This document shows positions 1 through 12,087 of a DNA stretch of 64,000 bases, one piece after another. Made by a program: the position numbers and the translations under genes. Every line of letters begins with the position of its first letter. Positions within the stretch are counted from its first letter, which is position 1. Source of the stretch: Maylandia zebra (lineage: Eukaryota > Chordata > Actinopteri > Cichliformes > Cichlidae); NCBI RefSeq assembly GCF_041146795.1, contig NC_135174.1:18346878-18410877 (forward strand), read 5' to 3'. A model generated the notes under the pieces. That model had not been told where the DNA came from. It saw nothing but the letters and a program-made list of their open reading frames with translations, and did no database searches.

Positions 1-1193
1 CATCCCCCGTCACACTGAACACTGGCGCTCCACAGGGGTGTGTACTGAGCCCTCTCCTGTACTCACTCTACACCTACGACTGCACGGCCACTAACAACTC
101 CAACATCATTGTGAAGTTTGCGGACGACACTACAGTGGTGGGTCTTATCACCAACAGTGATGAGACAGCTTACAGGGAGGAGGTCAGCACCCTGACCCAC
201 TGGTGTCAAGACAACCATCTCACCCTCAACGTTGCAAAGACAAAGGAGTTGATAGTGGACTTCCGGAGGTGCAGAGAAGTACACACCCCCATCACCATCA
301 ACGGCGCTGCTGTGGAGAGAGTGAGCAGCTTCCGGTTCCTTGGTGTACATCTGGCTGAGGATCTTACGTGGTCAGTACACACAAACAAAACAGTGAAGAA
401 GGCGCAGCAGCGCCTCTTCTTTCTCAGGAGACTGAAAAGATTCGGCATGAGCCCCCGCATCCTCAGGACCTTCTATCACTGTGCCATTGAGAGCATCCTC
501 ACTGGATGCATCACCACCTGGTATGGCAACAGCACCGCCTACAACTGCAAAGCTCTCCAGCGAGTAGTGCGGTGCTCTGAACGGATAATTGGAGGTGAGC
601 TTCCCTCCCTCCAAGACATCTACAGGAAGCGGTGCCTGAGGAAAGCGGGGAGGATCATCAAGGACTCCAGTCACCCCAGCCATAAACTGTTCAGACTACT
701 TCCATCAGGAAGGAGGTTCTGCAGCATCCGGTCTCGTACCAGCAGACTGAGAGACAGCTTCTTCCATCAGGCCATCAGACTGCTGAACACGTCATAGACA
801 CCTCAGCTTCACTACTGGAACTTTAACATTATGCACTCCATACTGTACAGTAATGCCACTGTTTTGCACATGTCTCACTCTGTATATTTTATTTTATATA
901 TTTTATTTATTGTTTACTCTATTTAATTTGTAAAATATGTGTACACACACACACACACACACGTAGAAAAATATTTAGTATACACATCCAGAAATGCATA
1001 TACTATTATATATTGTACATATATTTATTAGTTTCAGATGTAGCCATTCTTGTATTTTTTGTTTACATTATTGTATTTTGCACAACTCTGTTGCTTGTGA
1101 AGCTCGCACACAAGAATTTCACTCACATGTGCTGTACCAATGTACCTGCACATGTGATGTGACAATAAAAGTGATTTGATTTGATTTGATTTG
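1..1193 (+). mobile_element. CR1/Rex1-like LINE, 3' end
   Basis: This is the 3' part of a non-LTR retrotransposon entering from the left edge. After the reverse-transcriptase stop at 797 comes an AT-rich 3' UTR with a CA microsatellite (943-962). It ends in GTGATGTGACAATAAAAG followed by TGATT/TTTGA repeats (about 1171-1193), the kind of short 3' tail seen in the CR1/L2/Rex1 group. The tail abuts a piece of BEL/Pao LTR, so this LINE probably inserted into that LTR. The clade within the jockey supergroup is uncertain. Confidence 0.85.
3..797 (+). pseudogene. LINE reverse transcriptase, C-terminal fragment
   Basis: The frame is open from the window edge to the stop at 795-797. It contains GAPQGCVLSPLLYSLY (RT block 4) and the catalytic block FADDTTVVG, followed by KTKELIVDFRR and a thumb/C-terminal region ending SFFHQAIRLLNTS. 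The N-terminal endonuclease and first RT blocks would lie left of the window, so completeness cannot be judged. The enzyme would copy LINE RNA at a nicked target. No host function is suggested. Confidence 0.85.
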
Positions 1194-1298
1194 ACACCTC
1201 TCATCTGTGCAGAACTGCGCTGAACACGTTCCCAACCGGAAGTACATCATGGGTAACGTAGTATAAAACAGCTACAGTGAACAAGCGGACTTTTAACA
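1193..1298 (-). repeat. BEL/Pao 3' LTR, partial
   Basis: These 106 bp match the right end of the LTR at 7384-8192, including CTGAACACGTTCCCAACCGG and the outer end TTTTAACA (TGTTAAAA on the element strand). A short internal stretch present in the right LTR is absent here. The remainder is cut off by the LINE on the left. Confidence 0.85.
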
Positions 1299-1343
1299 GC
1301 CGCCCCTGCATTTGTAGGCAAATACACTCCCGCTAAAGTCCGT

Positions 1344-4300
1344 CTATTTTGAAACAGTGTCATTTGAGTCCTCAGGAACTTTGGGAAGTTCCACTAGCTT
1401 AGTTACCGGGCGAACATAGGTACTGTCTTTAACTTTGACCTCGGCAGCTCGAACAATGCCATCAATCCCTGGGAAAACTTTGGCAATGGTACCCACAGGC
1501 CAAAGGCCTCTAGGCAAGTTACAGTCCACAATCATAACAGCCCGTCCCACAGCCATGTTGTCAGTGGACTTCCTCCATTTCTGTCGGAGTTGCAGTCCTG
1601 GGAGGTAGTTCTGTATGAACCACTTCCAGAAGTGGTCGCTGATGACCTGACTGTGCCTCCATCTTCTGTTTGAAAGAGTGCCTGAGGGGCCGTAAACTGC
1701 CTGGGGTAGTGCCGAATCATGCCGCCCCATCAAGAGAAGATTTGGTGTGATGGGATCTGGGTCAGCTATGTCAGCCGATGCATAGCCGAGCGGCTTTGAG
1801 TTCAAAATGCCCTCAACCTCTATGAGGGCAGTGAGTAGGACTTCTTCCGCCACAACTTGGTCCTTCAGGACTACTTGCAGAGCTGACTTCACTGCTCTGA
1901 TTTCCCTTTCCCAGGCTCCTCCGAAATGAGGAGAGTGTGGGGGATTGAAGCAGAAATTGATAGTCTGCTTGGCCAGTTGCTGCTTGAGGTCCGGCTCCAT
2001 GTTTTCAAACGCTGTTTGGAGTTCTCTGTGCCCACCTCTGAAATTGGTCCCTCGATCAGACCACATCTCGTGTGGCTTTCCTCGGCGTGCAATAAATCTG
2101 CGTAATGACATAAGGAAGGAATCGGTGTCAAGACTAGGGAGGAGATCAAGGTGCACGCATCTGGTTGTAAGACACTTGTAGATAATTCCCCAGTGTTTCT
2201 CTCTTCTACGACCTATCTTTATCGTGTATGGCCCAAAACAGTCTACGCCCGTTGACCAGAACAGCGGCTTATAGAGTCTCAGCCGTGATGAAGGTAAGTG
2301 AGCCATTTTGGGTGTAGAAGGTGAGGCGCGCCATCTCCTACAGTCCACACACTGGTGCTGATGCTTCTTAATGGCTTGACGTCCTCTGAGAATCCAATAG
2401 GTGCGCCGTATTTCCGCAAACAGCCTCTCTGCACCTGGATGAAGGAGCTGGTCATCATAAGTTTTTATGATGAGCTTGGTCAGGGGATGTTCAGCTGCTA
2501 ATACGATGGGATGAATACTGTCTGGATCTAAGTCGGCGGCTCGACGGAGGCGGCCTCCGACTCTGATGAGACCGGTAAGACTGTCATATTCAGGGGACAG
2601 CACGCTAAGACGGCTGTCTGAGCGGACTGGGTGACCAATCTGGAGGGCTCGGGCCTCCTCTGGGAAGCTGTCAGTCTGAGCCGAGCGAAGCAGCATGGTC
2701 TTGGTTTCTAGTTGCTCCGCTGCTGTAATAGGAGCGTCAGCCGGCCCGTGTTGGGTCTGGTATGTAGCAGCAATCAGCTCATCTAGCGTGGCATACTGTG
2801 TTGGATCCAGTAAGGTCGGGGATGCAGAAGCGTACCCACAGAATGCAGTCTTCCTGAGCTCTGCCTCACTGCATGCCGAGAACTCTGTTGGCAACTTAGG
2901 CCAAGTGTCAGCAGTTTGTGACAGAAAGGGTGGACCATGTGACCAATGATTGCGGACAGTTAGGTCAGCGAGATGTTTCCCTCTGGTGATGTCATCAGCG
3001 GGATTGAGGTCAGAGGTCACATACCGCCACTGTTCAGGAGATGTCAGGTCCTGTATTTCACAGATTCTAGTCCCCACAAATACCTTATAGCGACAGGAAC
3101 TAGACTGGATCCACTGCAGCACCGTTGTAGAGTCTGTCCACAGGTAGATCGATTGCAGGAGAATGGTGAGCGCTGTCTGGAGTAATTTGGCCAATTGGGC
3201 TCCTGTGAGTGCTGCGCAAAGCTCCAGCCGGGGCATTGACACCTGTTTGCGTGGGGCCACTCTGGAGCAAGCCATCAGGAATGATGTGGCGATGGGCAGT
3301 TGCTGCTCGATTACTCGGACATAAGCCACAGCCCCATACGCCTTTTCTGATGCGTCACAGAATATGTGAGCCTCATATGTCACATTGCTGGAGTTGTGAG
3401 GAGGAGCGTAGCAGCGTGGAATGGTGACATGCTGAAGGTGTGACAGTTCACCTTCCCACTCAAGCCAGGACTGAAGTAGATTCCCTTTGATGGGTTCATC
3501 CCATCCTCTCTCTGTGCTCCACAGGGCCTGTACAATCAGCTTGGCCCTTGTAGTGTAGGGACAAATATAACCTAGGGGGTCATACTGGGTAGCTAGTACC
3601 TTGTACACGTTGCGCAGCATGACCGTGGAGTAGGTTATAGGGCGGTGCTTATATCCCAGGACATCTGTCGGGCACTGCCAGCTGAGTCCTAATATTGACT
3701 CTTGTGGGTCGAGACATTTGAAGTTCAGCCAAAGCTCGCAGCTCTCTGATCTAGCTGAAGCGGGCAGGTGAGCAACTACTTCGGGCACGTTGCTCGCCCA
3801 CTGACGTATCTCGAATCCTCCTTGAATGAGTAAATCTCTCATTCGGTCAATGAGCTGCTTTGCCTCTTCTGGGTTGGACAGGGACTGTAAACAGTTATCC
3901 ACATAGAAGGCTGTGTGGACAGAGTCACAGATGTCCTTGTGGGTGTCTTCGTGCTCCCTTGCATGTCTCTGTAGGGCGAAAATAGCACAACAGGGGCTAT
4001 ATGTTGTTCCGAAGGGCAAAACTCTCCACTCATATACGTCTGGTGGCCGGTCAGTTTCACAATCCCTCCACAGAAACCGTAGCAGAGGACAATCCTCTGG
4101 GAGCAGCCGAATGTGGTGAAACATGGCTTTGATATCTCCACTCACTGCTACAGGGTGTTGGCGGAAGCGGAGTAATAGCCCCAGCAGAGTGGGCCCCAAG
4201 GGAGGTCCTGGTAAGAGGTAGTGGTTCAGGACGGCCCCCTGAAACTCAAACGAACAGTTGAAGACCACCCTAGCCTTATTATTGTGATGTACCATGTGGT
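1344..4300 (-). pseudogene. BEL/Pao pol region: RT, RNase H, integrase (fossil)
   Basis: A long open region on the minus strand. Domains in order are: reverse transcriptase (about 3.5-4.3 kb, with DIKAMFHHIRL), RNase H (about 3.0-3.4 kb, with FCDASEKAYGAVAY and LWTDSTTVLQW), an integrase zinc-binding HHCC region (about 2.3-2.5 kb, HPGAERL...CVDCRRW), an integrase core (about 1.8-2.3 kb, STGVDCFGPY, SDRGTNFRGG, PHFGGAWERE) and the C-terminal domain usual after BEL/Pao integrase. These enzymes copy element RNA and insert the DNA. It is part of a broken element. Confidence 0.9.
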
Positions 4301-4464
4301 GGGGTACATACCATGACTCGGAAGAGCTATGTATCTCATCTGGGCTCAGCTTAACAACATAACCAGAATCTACTAACCTGTGGATCTCCTGGCTGTACGT
4401 GAGGGTCAGATCAGGATTCTTGGCCAGCTTACGTTCGGTAGATCTGAGGAGGCCTTTTACTGCT

Positions 4465-5433
4465 TCAGGAGAGACACATCCGCGGAAAGTCCCTTCTCAG
4501 CAGCGGAGAGGCGTATCTCTCGACACCGTCTACTGGGACTCTGATGGTCTTTGTTTCCAACATAGCTACTGCCTCTCTGTCCTCCTTTGACCGTGTGACC
4601 TCCTTCTCTGTCCTGTAGGGGGGAGCATCTAGTTGCCACAAACGCTTCACATCTTGATGCAGGGCCTCTGCAGGAGAAAGGCACATGTTCAGGCACTGCA
4701 GGTCCCCCTCAGATGTAGGCATACTACTGGCTGGCCCCTGGATGGCCCATCCGAGCTTGGTGCAGATAGCTACTGGCCCTTTGGACGACCCCCGAAGGAC
4801 AGGGCGGACAGGGGTGATGAGATGAGCGTTATGTGAGCCAATCAGCACCAAAGGTTGGATCTGATTAAATCCCTCAATCTGGACTTTCTGTAAGTGAAGA
4901 TACTTCTTCTTTAGCTGTTCAGCTGGACATGATTGTGTAGCTAGGCTCAGTTGTTGGGCTGTGAAGGCATGTGTTACTTTGTACCTCACTTTGGGCTTAG
5001 CCCTTGGTGACACCTGAAATGAGACAAAGCCTCCCTTCATCTGGATTACATCTCGACGGATAGTTCTCAGTGAGAGTGTTGCTTCCTCCTGTTCCAAACC
5101 TAGAGATTTAACTGCCGCTGGAAGCACAACAGTCTTCTCTGAGCCGTCATCGAGCACAGCAAATGTATCCAGTGATTTGCCTCCATGATGTAGTTGGATT
5201 GGTACTACCTTAAGCATAACACGACCTGAGTGACTTGAATAGTCTAGGTAGACCATACTAGTACTCACAGTTAGTATGTTAGGGTCCCGCTTCTTGGCCT
5301 CAACCAGGTCATGGAGCACCGACAAATGCTGGTCACCACAGGTGCTGCACGGCTTCTTCAGAGTACACTGCTCTGGAGAATGTTTACGGCCACAGCGCCA
5401 GCATTTGGCCTTCTCGGTAATCCAGGTAGCCAT
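4465..5433 (-). pseudogene. BEL/Pao zinc-knuckle and protease region (fossil)
   Basis: The open stretch begins with a cysteine/histidine-rich segment (CWRCGRKHSPEQC, then CSTCGDQH) that looks like nucleocapsid zinc knuckles. An aspartic-protease-like region follows, with AVLDDGSEKTVV and later LIGSHNAHLI. It lies between the gag-like and pol regions, as expected in BEL/Pao. Confidence 0.8.
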
Positions 5434-5694
5434 AGCTTTGAGGTCTAGCCTTTTGAATCCATCACAGCCATTCAGTTAATGCTCTGTCCCTTCGCAGTAT
5501 GGACAATAAGGTTTGAACTTCTGTTTCTTCTTAGGTTGGACTGTCGGATCTGGAGCTGTAGATTCTCCCTCCTGTTTTAGCTTGGCTTTAGCTGGATTTG
5601 GGCGGTAGTAGATGGAAGCAGATCTGTTGTGTGGCTTGAGCCCTGCTGAGGCTTTGAGTAGGTTCTTCTCTGGACGTGGCTTGTCCGGGGGAAT

Positions 5695-7341
5695 TTAAGA
5701 GGCTTGTCTGGATAGCTGAAAGACTTGGGATTTCCGTTCGAGCGATTCTGAGAAGTCGTACATATTGCATGTTCGGCTGCTGCCACTGCGGATGATTCCC
5801 TGGGTGATACAGTACTCGATGAAGTTGTCCCTGTAGTTCAGAGGGAGCTTGGTAATCAGTCTGTCCACATATGAACCACAATGAAGCTCACTGGCTGCTA
5901 CTTCATCCATGGTACTGAGAACCCCGACCAGGCTGGACACCGACAGGGAGAGGTCTTCAATAGCTTGAGAGTCTCCGGCTCTAATAGGGGGGCAGTTTAA
6001 TATAGTGCTAAGCTCACTTTGGACTAACTGCCTTGGCTGTCCATACCTCTGCTCTAGCGCCCTCATCGCACTAGTGTAGGGAGTGTGGTCGTGAATGTAG
6101 CGCTTGGCTACCTGTAAGGCGCTGGGATGCTCTAGATGATCTAGTAGGACCTGATACTTGTAATCTTCTCCCAGATGAGAATGTGGCCCTAAGGTGCTGT
6201 CCAGCCCTTTCTTTAATAAGGCGAAGTCACTCTCTCTCCCCGACCATAAGATCACCAGCTTAGGCTTTCGGATGCCATATGAAGACGCCACCATCATCTC
6301 TATCAGGTTTGGTAGAGGCGTTCCTGCTGGGTAAGTTGTGGCAACCTGTGGATTATGGTGTTCAGCAGAAGAAGATGATGAATAGTTACTTCCTGAGGGA
6401 TAAGGAACATAGTACTTGCCAGCTGGATCAGGCAAAGCTTCTGGATGCAGTATGGTGGGCACAGGGCGATGAGCTTCTGCCCACTGTGATGGCTGGGTCA
6501 CAGGCGCTGGTGGACGTGAAGGTTGCTGCAAGTACACAGGATTAGCTGGATGTCTGACTTGGAAGACAGGAGCAGCAGGAGGTGACATCTGCTGCAGACT
6601 CATTGGGTCCACAGCCTGTGATAGCTGGTGCACTGAAAGATGAGCATGTTGTAGTGGCTGATCAGCTAGGGATGCAGGATGTAATAGCTGCACCTGGCCT
6701 GGCCTGTTTATCAGGAGCTGATGTTCCGATCGCTGATATGAGAAGGGTTCAGCAGTGCATCGTCCAGGTCTCCTGAGTGGCGTCGATGCGGCTACATAAG
6801 TGGCAGGGTGCAGCACTGGCTGAATGTGAAGGCTCACTTTACGGGGAGGTGATGGAGCAGATGTTTCCACTGGCGTTGGCATGTTCGCAGGTGTTGTGGT
6901 GCCCTGCTCTGAGGGTATTACTGGCACAGTTAGTGGCTCTGTGGTATCATGTAACACCTCACTGCTAGGTTGTAGTGGTGCAACTTCTGTTATGGAGGAA
7001 ATATGTTGGGGTTGTTCTAACGCTCCTGTTTCTGGGGGAAGAGGACTGCCAGGTTTAGAAGCTTGCTCCAAACGCTCCACCCGCTTTAGTAATGACCCAC
7101 GAGTTTCCTCCACAGACACTTGCAGTTGAGTCATGTGTTGGAGGACACTGCTCCAAACTGATTCCATCTTCTGCAATCTCTCATCCTCTTCATAGTCGGA
7201 GCTGCTTGAACTACTTGGAGCTCTAGATGGCTCGGGTGGCTCAGTTAGGTTGTGCTCATAGTCCACCAGATGTCCTGGAAGTTTCTTCTCCCGCGTTGGA
7301 CGGGGGCTACTCGATGCACCTCTATCCTGAGGGTTTGCCAT
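5695..7341 (-). pseudogene. BEL/Pao gag-like region (fossil)
   Basis: About 550 codons open on the minus strand. The N-terminal half is Pro/Ser/Gln-rich with a coiled-coil-like stretch (MTQLQVSVEETRGSLLKRVE). The second half has SGRESDFALLKKGLD and LDHLEHPSALQVAKRY, typical of the DUF1759 gag of BEL/Pao elements. It starts about 20 bp after the primer-binding site on the element strand, as expected for the first gene. It would form the capsid of the element's particle. Confidence 0.85.
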
Positions 7342-7360
7342 CTCATTAACTCAACCAAGG

Positions 7361-7381
7361 CGAATCCGGCTCGAAGGACCA
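7361..7381 (-). other. BEL/Pao primer-binding site, tRNA-Tyr type
   Basis: The plus strand ends in TCCGGCTCGAAGGACCA, which equals the 3' end of vertebrate tRNA-Tyr including CCA as I remember it. It lies 2 bp inside the 5' LTR. Confidence 0.7.
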
Positions 7382-7383
7382 AT

Positions 7384-8192
7384 TGTAATGTATGTTTGCA
7401 CTGATTGCCGATCACGCTTCAACTGAGTCCTCCTCGGTCAGAAGGAATGGTACTCCACAGTGATGTAGTTCAAATAACTTTAATAAGGAGGTGGCAGATG
7501 ACATCAACAGGATGTACAGCGTTGGTAGGGAGGCAATTGCATCACAGTATTCACATGCAGGTAAAGGGGGTGTGAGTATGTATATGGGTGTGTGTGGTCA
7601 TCTGTAAACAGAAAGAACAAACATTTGTATTAACCACTATGGATAGCAGTGTACCCCTTATACAGTACTGTGGGTTTCCAGCGTAATGTTATACAATCTG
7701 CCATAACCTCATGGCCACTAGATGGCACCCTAAGACCATAAATGAATTTCTGGCTCGTATATACATTGGCAAACCAGACCTCTGCAGATTACAACGATTC
7801 AGAGAATAAACATAGTAAATAGTTACATCCACCTACAACCACAATTCTTGACAGTAAGTCGTATATGGAATGAAATATGGGCTGAACACAAGGCTGCCTG
7901 TAGTAGGCCAAAAAAACACATCTTAGCGATAGCAATGGGACTAGCTTCTTACGTAGCAAATTACACAAATAAAGTCAAACAAGCATCACTCTCATCTTAC
8001 AATACTCACATGGTAAGCACGCACACAGTATTAACTCACACGGGAATGCAAGTAAATACGTTACTCCTCCGACACCCCTCTCATCTGTGCAGAACTGCGC
8101 TGAACACGTTCCCAACCGGAAGTACAGATACCGAGGTGCATCATGGGTAACGTAGTATAAAACAGCTACAGTAAACAAGCAGACTTTTAACA
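7384..8192 (-). repeat. BEL/Pao 5' LTR
   Basis: An 809-bp LTR. On the element strand it begins TGTTAAAAGTC and ends CATTACA, giving TGT...ACA ends. The outer boundary is set by the match to 1193-1298, and the inner boundary by the primer-binding site 2 bp away. The flank at 8193 is LINE sequence. Confidence 0.8.
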
Positions 8193-8935
8193 CTATAAGA
8201 GTCCACTATCTCAATGTCCACTCCCTGGATGTTCACCGGTGTCAGTGTGGTGGGTCTGCGTCTCCGGAAGTCCACCACCAACTCCTTGGTTTTCCCGGCA
8301 TTGATCAGCAGGTGGTTCTGCTGGCACCAGTCCGCAAAGTCCAGAGTGTACTGTCTGTACTCTGAGTCGTCCTCACCTGTGATGAGGCCAGCTATGGCAG
8401 TCGTCAGAGAACTTCTGTAAGTGGCTAGCACAGTTCCCTGTGGGGCCTTCATACTGCAGACCAGCGTATCAGAGACACAGCCCTGTGTCCTCACATACTG
8501 TGGGTGTTCTGTGAGGTAGTCCAGTATCCACTGGGACATGTGGTGGTCCACTCCCGATAGCTCCAGCTTGTCCCTCAGAAGTCGTGGCTGGCTGGTGTTG
8601 AAAGCACTGGAGAAATCAAAGAACATGATCCTTACAGTGCTTCCAGGCTTCTCCAGGTAAGTCAGAGCTCGGTGCAGGAGGTAGATGATGCCGTCCTCCA
8701 CCCCAATGCCAAGCTGGTAAGAAAACTGCAGCGGATCCAATGAAGACCTCACCAGGGGGTGCAGATGGCTTAGAAGCAGCCTCTGGAGGGTCTTCATCAG
8801 ATGTGATGTCAGGGCTACCTACCTGAAGCTGCTGAGGTCCTTAGGATGGGAGGTCTTTGGTACCAGTACCACACAGGAGGTCTTCCACAGCTGTGGATTT
8901 TTCCCCAGCGACAGGCTCAGGTTGAACAGATGATT
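8193..8935 (-). mobile_element. CR1/Rex1-like LINE fragment split by the BEL/Pao element
   Basis: Minus-strand reverse-transcriptase fragment. It contains SSLDPLQFSYQLGIGVEDGI, MFFDFSSAFNTSQP, MKAPQGTVL and KTKELVVDFRRRRP, matching RT blocks 2 to 5 of the same family as 1-797. The region between KAPQGTVL and the later blocks is shortened and the expected FADD block is not seen, so it is decayed. The right junction (about 8930, GATGATTGGAATGG) is shared with R2 at about 26730, so the LINE was present before R1 and R2 separated. Confidence 0.8.
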
Positions 8936-9970
8936 GGAATGGTGTATTTTAGTGCATTGATTTATTTTAAACAAAGCAATGTACAACTACCGCTTCTCCC
9001 GACCTGCGTTATAGTCAGTGCGGGAGCAGCGGCTTCGCTCATGCGCAATTAATTTGCAGTTTGGACGCGTAGGTGTAAACACCTGCTCTGACAGCAGCTG
9101 GGGGCAAGTGCTGCGTTAGGACCGCCGCCTGTGAGTGCTTTGGCACGGGCGAGGTGCCCACGGCAGCTCCCGCTGCTTGTAAGAGCGATACGTGCTTTCA
9201 CGTCAAAAAAGTCGTAATAAGACTCCAATAACACCAGAAAAAGTCACCAGATTTGTTGCTTTTTAGAGAAAAAAGTCAATAAGGGGGTCTGAAAACTCGC
9301 TAGATGTAGCGACAAAGTCGCTGCCGTTAAGTCCTCCGTTATTTGTTTAGCTAAACAAGTAACTTAACACTGGGTTACAGCACCATAGAAGTATATACAA
9401 AAAATACAAGCCTCCGTTATTTATTTAGCTAATATGCTAGTAGCCAATGTGCTTTAAGCTAACTCGGCTTCCCACCATCTTACATTTGTAAATAAAAATA
9501 CAAAGAAGTTACCTTTAATACCTTCGACTAGTATAATTTCACTCCACGTTAACAGGATGGCTCTTTAGACAAGCGCTGTTGTTCAGTCCGGAGCTTTCTA
9601 TGTAAGAGCAAGCCGTAAAACTTGAAAACAAAAAGTAAATAATAAAAAAAAGGAGAGTGTGTTGTTTGTTAATTGTCGCGGGCCCGCCGGTGTCCGACGG
9701 TGAGACAGCGGGGCTGTATCCCAAGTGCGGTTGCACCCCGAGTTTTTTCCTGTCTGGGTTGCCATTCCTCGATAACAGCAGGTTAATATTAAGGTTAGCT
9801 TAATGGTTAATACTAACGTTCAGGGAGGTGAAGGTTCAAGACGTTTTGTGATGTCACGGCCGGTGTGCCTTTGAAGTCTTAGAACGTGAGCTCATAAATA
9901 CCCCCAAGGTAAGGCACTCTACTTTACTGCACCTAGTGTTTTAACGTTGAATCGATAGTCGTCTGCAAAT
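8936..9970 (+). other. R1 upstream region of gene-family copy A
   Basis: Noncoding 5' flank of repeat R1, homologous to 26731-27616, about 49880-51012 and about 57280-59736. It begins with a GC-rich, CpG-rich 250 bp, then becomes AT-rich with several TTATTTATTTAGCTAA-like stretches. Near the gene it has GAGCTCATAAATACC and then CAAGGTAAGG. It lacks part of the promoter present in R2 to R4. No gene is supported here. Confidence 0.65.
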
Positions 9971-11010
9971 ATATGGCGCTCAGTCTTCAGTCATACAAAT
10001 TCTTCAGACACTGATGGCTTTGAGGAGCTTGACAGATATTATTTAGAGCCTGATGGGTTCTTCTTACCGATATCTATTTCCAGAGATGAACAGTCTGAGG
10101 TTCCTAAAACCAGTGTTTCTGTAAATGCCTATGAAAATGAACAGGCAACCACCTCTGAAATAGATGAGGCTCCTAAAACCAGTATAAACAACTTTGAACA
10201 TGAAGAGTCTCCCACCAGTGAGAATTACAGCACTGATTTATTCAATGGCGTCCTCCCCAAACCTTCAGATATGAACAAATCTGAAGAGAATGAACAAAAC
10301 GCTGACCAAGGAAGTTTTCAAAGAGAAGACAAAGAAACTTTTTTTTCCAGAGTTCAAACAAATCTTTCAGCTCTGTCTTCCATTATTACAGCTCCAGTTG
10401 AGTCGGTTGGGCGAGGAGTCATTTTTGTCACCAGGCACATTTTTAATATTGGTCGAGCACCATTTACCTCACCGACTAGTGAAACGGAAAAGTCACCCAC
10501 CTCTGAAACAACTGAGGTTCCTTCACCGAGTGTTTCTGTAAACAACTTTGAATACGAACAGTCATCCTCCAGTGAAACAACTAAGATTCCTACAACCAGT
10601 GTTAATATGAACAACGCTGAAGATGAAAAGTCTTCAGCCAGCGAGAGTTACAACACTGATTTATTAAATGCCATTCTTCCTGAACCTTCAGATAACGGAC
10701 CCGAAGATAATGAACAAAATGTTGTCCCAGGCAGTCTTCAAACAAAGGAAGAAGAAACTATTTCTTCCAGAGTTCAAACAAATGTTTCAAATCTCTATTC
10801 CTCTTGTAGAGTTCCAGATGTGCCAGTGGGCCTTAGAGAAGCTTTTATCTCCAGGCACCTCCTTAATATTGGTCGACGACCATTTACCTCAATTATTCCA
10901 AATCTCTATTCCTCTTGTAGAGTTCCAGATGTGCCTGTGGGCCTTAGAGAAGATTTCATCACCAGGCACCTCCTTAATATTGGTCGAGCACCATTTACCT
11001 CAATTACCCC
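9971..11010 (+). pseudogene. Unknown tail-anchored-like family, copy A (truncated)
   Basis: I do not recognise this family. The frame is open from 9971 to the breakpoint near 11010, but the codon aligned with the start of copies C and D is ATA, not ATG. The first in-frame ATG is at 10271. The N-terminus (SSDTDGFEELDRYYLEPDG) matches copies C and D. An acidic Ser/Thr-rich region with repeated TSETTEVP-like phrases follows, then modules such as VGRGVIFVTRHIFNIGRAPF and two 37-residue modules starting NLYSSCRVPDVPVGLRE (period 111 bp, from 10787 and 10898). The remaining modules and hydrophobic C-terminus are missing because the tRNA array starts inside the third module. The frame then runs into array sequence and stops at 11038. 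Probably a pseudogene. Confidence 0.75.
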
Positions 11011-12004
11011 AAATGGCAACTGCTTTGATAAGTTATGAACTTGAAATCTGGTTTAGTTAGTGTCAGGGTTTCTGTAGTGCAGGTCACCTACCAGGTTGGT
11101 GATGGGATGCTTTAATCTACATGCCAAATATCCTTGTGCAAGATACTGACCTCAAGTACCTCTCTCATGCGTCTACCGCAGTCCGAATGTTTTGCAAAAT
11201 CAATTGTTCCACACAGCCAAATTCACTGCAGATACAGACTGCTCCGTTACATCTATGTCCACTGTGAATGACCATCTTTGAACAGAGGTGGTGGCATAGG
11301 GCACCAACTGTCTGACATCTATAATCCAGTGTTGAGATACCTTCCCAGAAGCCTTAACGCCCACTCACATCTTGGGCCATTTGACCTCAGGAAATCACAT
11401 GATAGGTTGGGGCTAGGTTTCACAATGAGCTCACCCGAATCCTTGGTTGCTTGTGACCTACACCCGTTTTCACACTTTGGCTCGTGTCATTAGGGAGAGG
11501 ATCATTAGAGGGTCCATAGTCCCTCTTGGGCAGACACTCCCACAGGCCTTAAATCTGGGACACTCCACCATTTGACCCTAGAACTGAAGAAATTTCTCGG
11601 ATGAGAGGTGAAACATCTTCAAGCAACTTAAAGAAGTTTAAAGAAGTTTCCAAGCTCCTTAGACTACAATGACCTGGATGACAGAACCTTCACAGACATC
11701 CATTACAAGTTCCTTCACCAACTGGATCTCAGCCTGCAAAAATACATAGCTCTAAACCTCAAATCTCACAAATGTGCTTTAGATGTGAAGTAGAAGTCAG
11801 TTCCTTTCTGTACTGCAACTTGGTCACGTTCATTTATCAGATAGTTGAAGAAAAGTCTCACCACTCATCAAAGTGACTTCTTGAATCTCAGCTGAATATG
11901 TGTTGGTAAAGAAGAGGTGTAATAGTCTGCCAATCTGATCAGTTGTAAAGGTGTCTTGATCTGCTAGCCTGTCATGTGGATTCTGTATCAACAAGTGCAA
12001 ATGT

Positions 12005-12087
12005 GTCAGGATGGCCGAGCGGTCTAAGGCGCTGCGTTCAGGTCGCAGTCTCTCCTGGAGGCGTGGGTTCAAATCCCACTCCTGACA
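12005..12087 (+). tRNA. tRNA-Leu(CAG), array copy 1
   Basis: An 83-nt gene with 7-bp acceptor stem GTCAGGA/TCCTGAC, A box TGGCCGAGCGG, anticodon arm CTGCG-TTCAGGT-CGCAG (anticodon CAG), a long class II variable arm, T arm GTGGG-TTCAAAT-CCCAC (B box GGTTCAAATCC) and discriminator A. There is no intron and no encoded CCA. It would decode CUG leucine codons. The 3' flank TTCCTTGCTC has no run of four T's. Confidence 0.95.

Larger units (their letters stand above)
1193..8192 (-). mobile_element. BEL/Pao LTR retrotransposon fossil
   Basis: A minus-strand LTR element about 7 kb long. From right to left it has a 5' LTR, a primer-binding site, a gag-like region, a zinc-knuckle/aspartic-protease region, a long RT-RNase H-integrase region and part of the 3' LTR. 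The order and the style of the RT and integrase are those of BEL/Pao. It is broken in a few places but keeps long open stretches, so it looks moderately young. Its left LTR is interrupted by the LINE at 1-1193, and most of that LTR would lie outside the window. It entered an older minus-strand LINE (8193-8935). Confidence 0.9.

Noticed and set aside
11580-11630. Hammerhead-ribozyme-like core CGGATGAGAGGTGAAAC in each array unit.
   Set aside because: The essential CUGANGA box reads CGGATGA and the stem II space is too short, so a working ribozyme is unlikely. It probably marks an old dispersed repeat.
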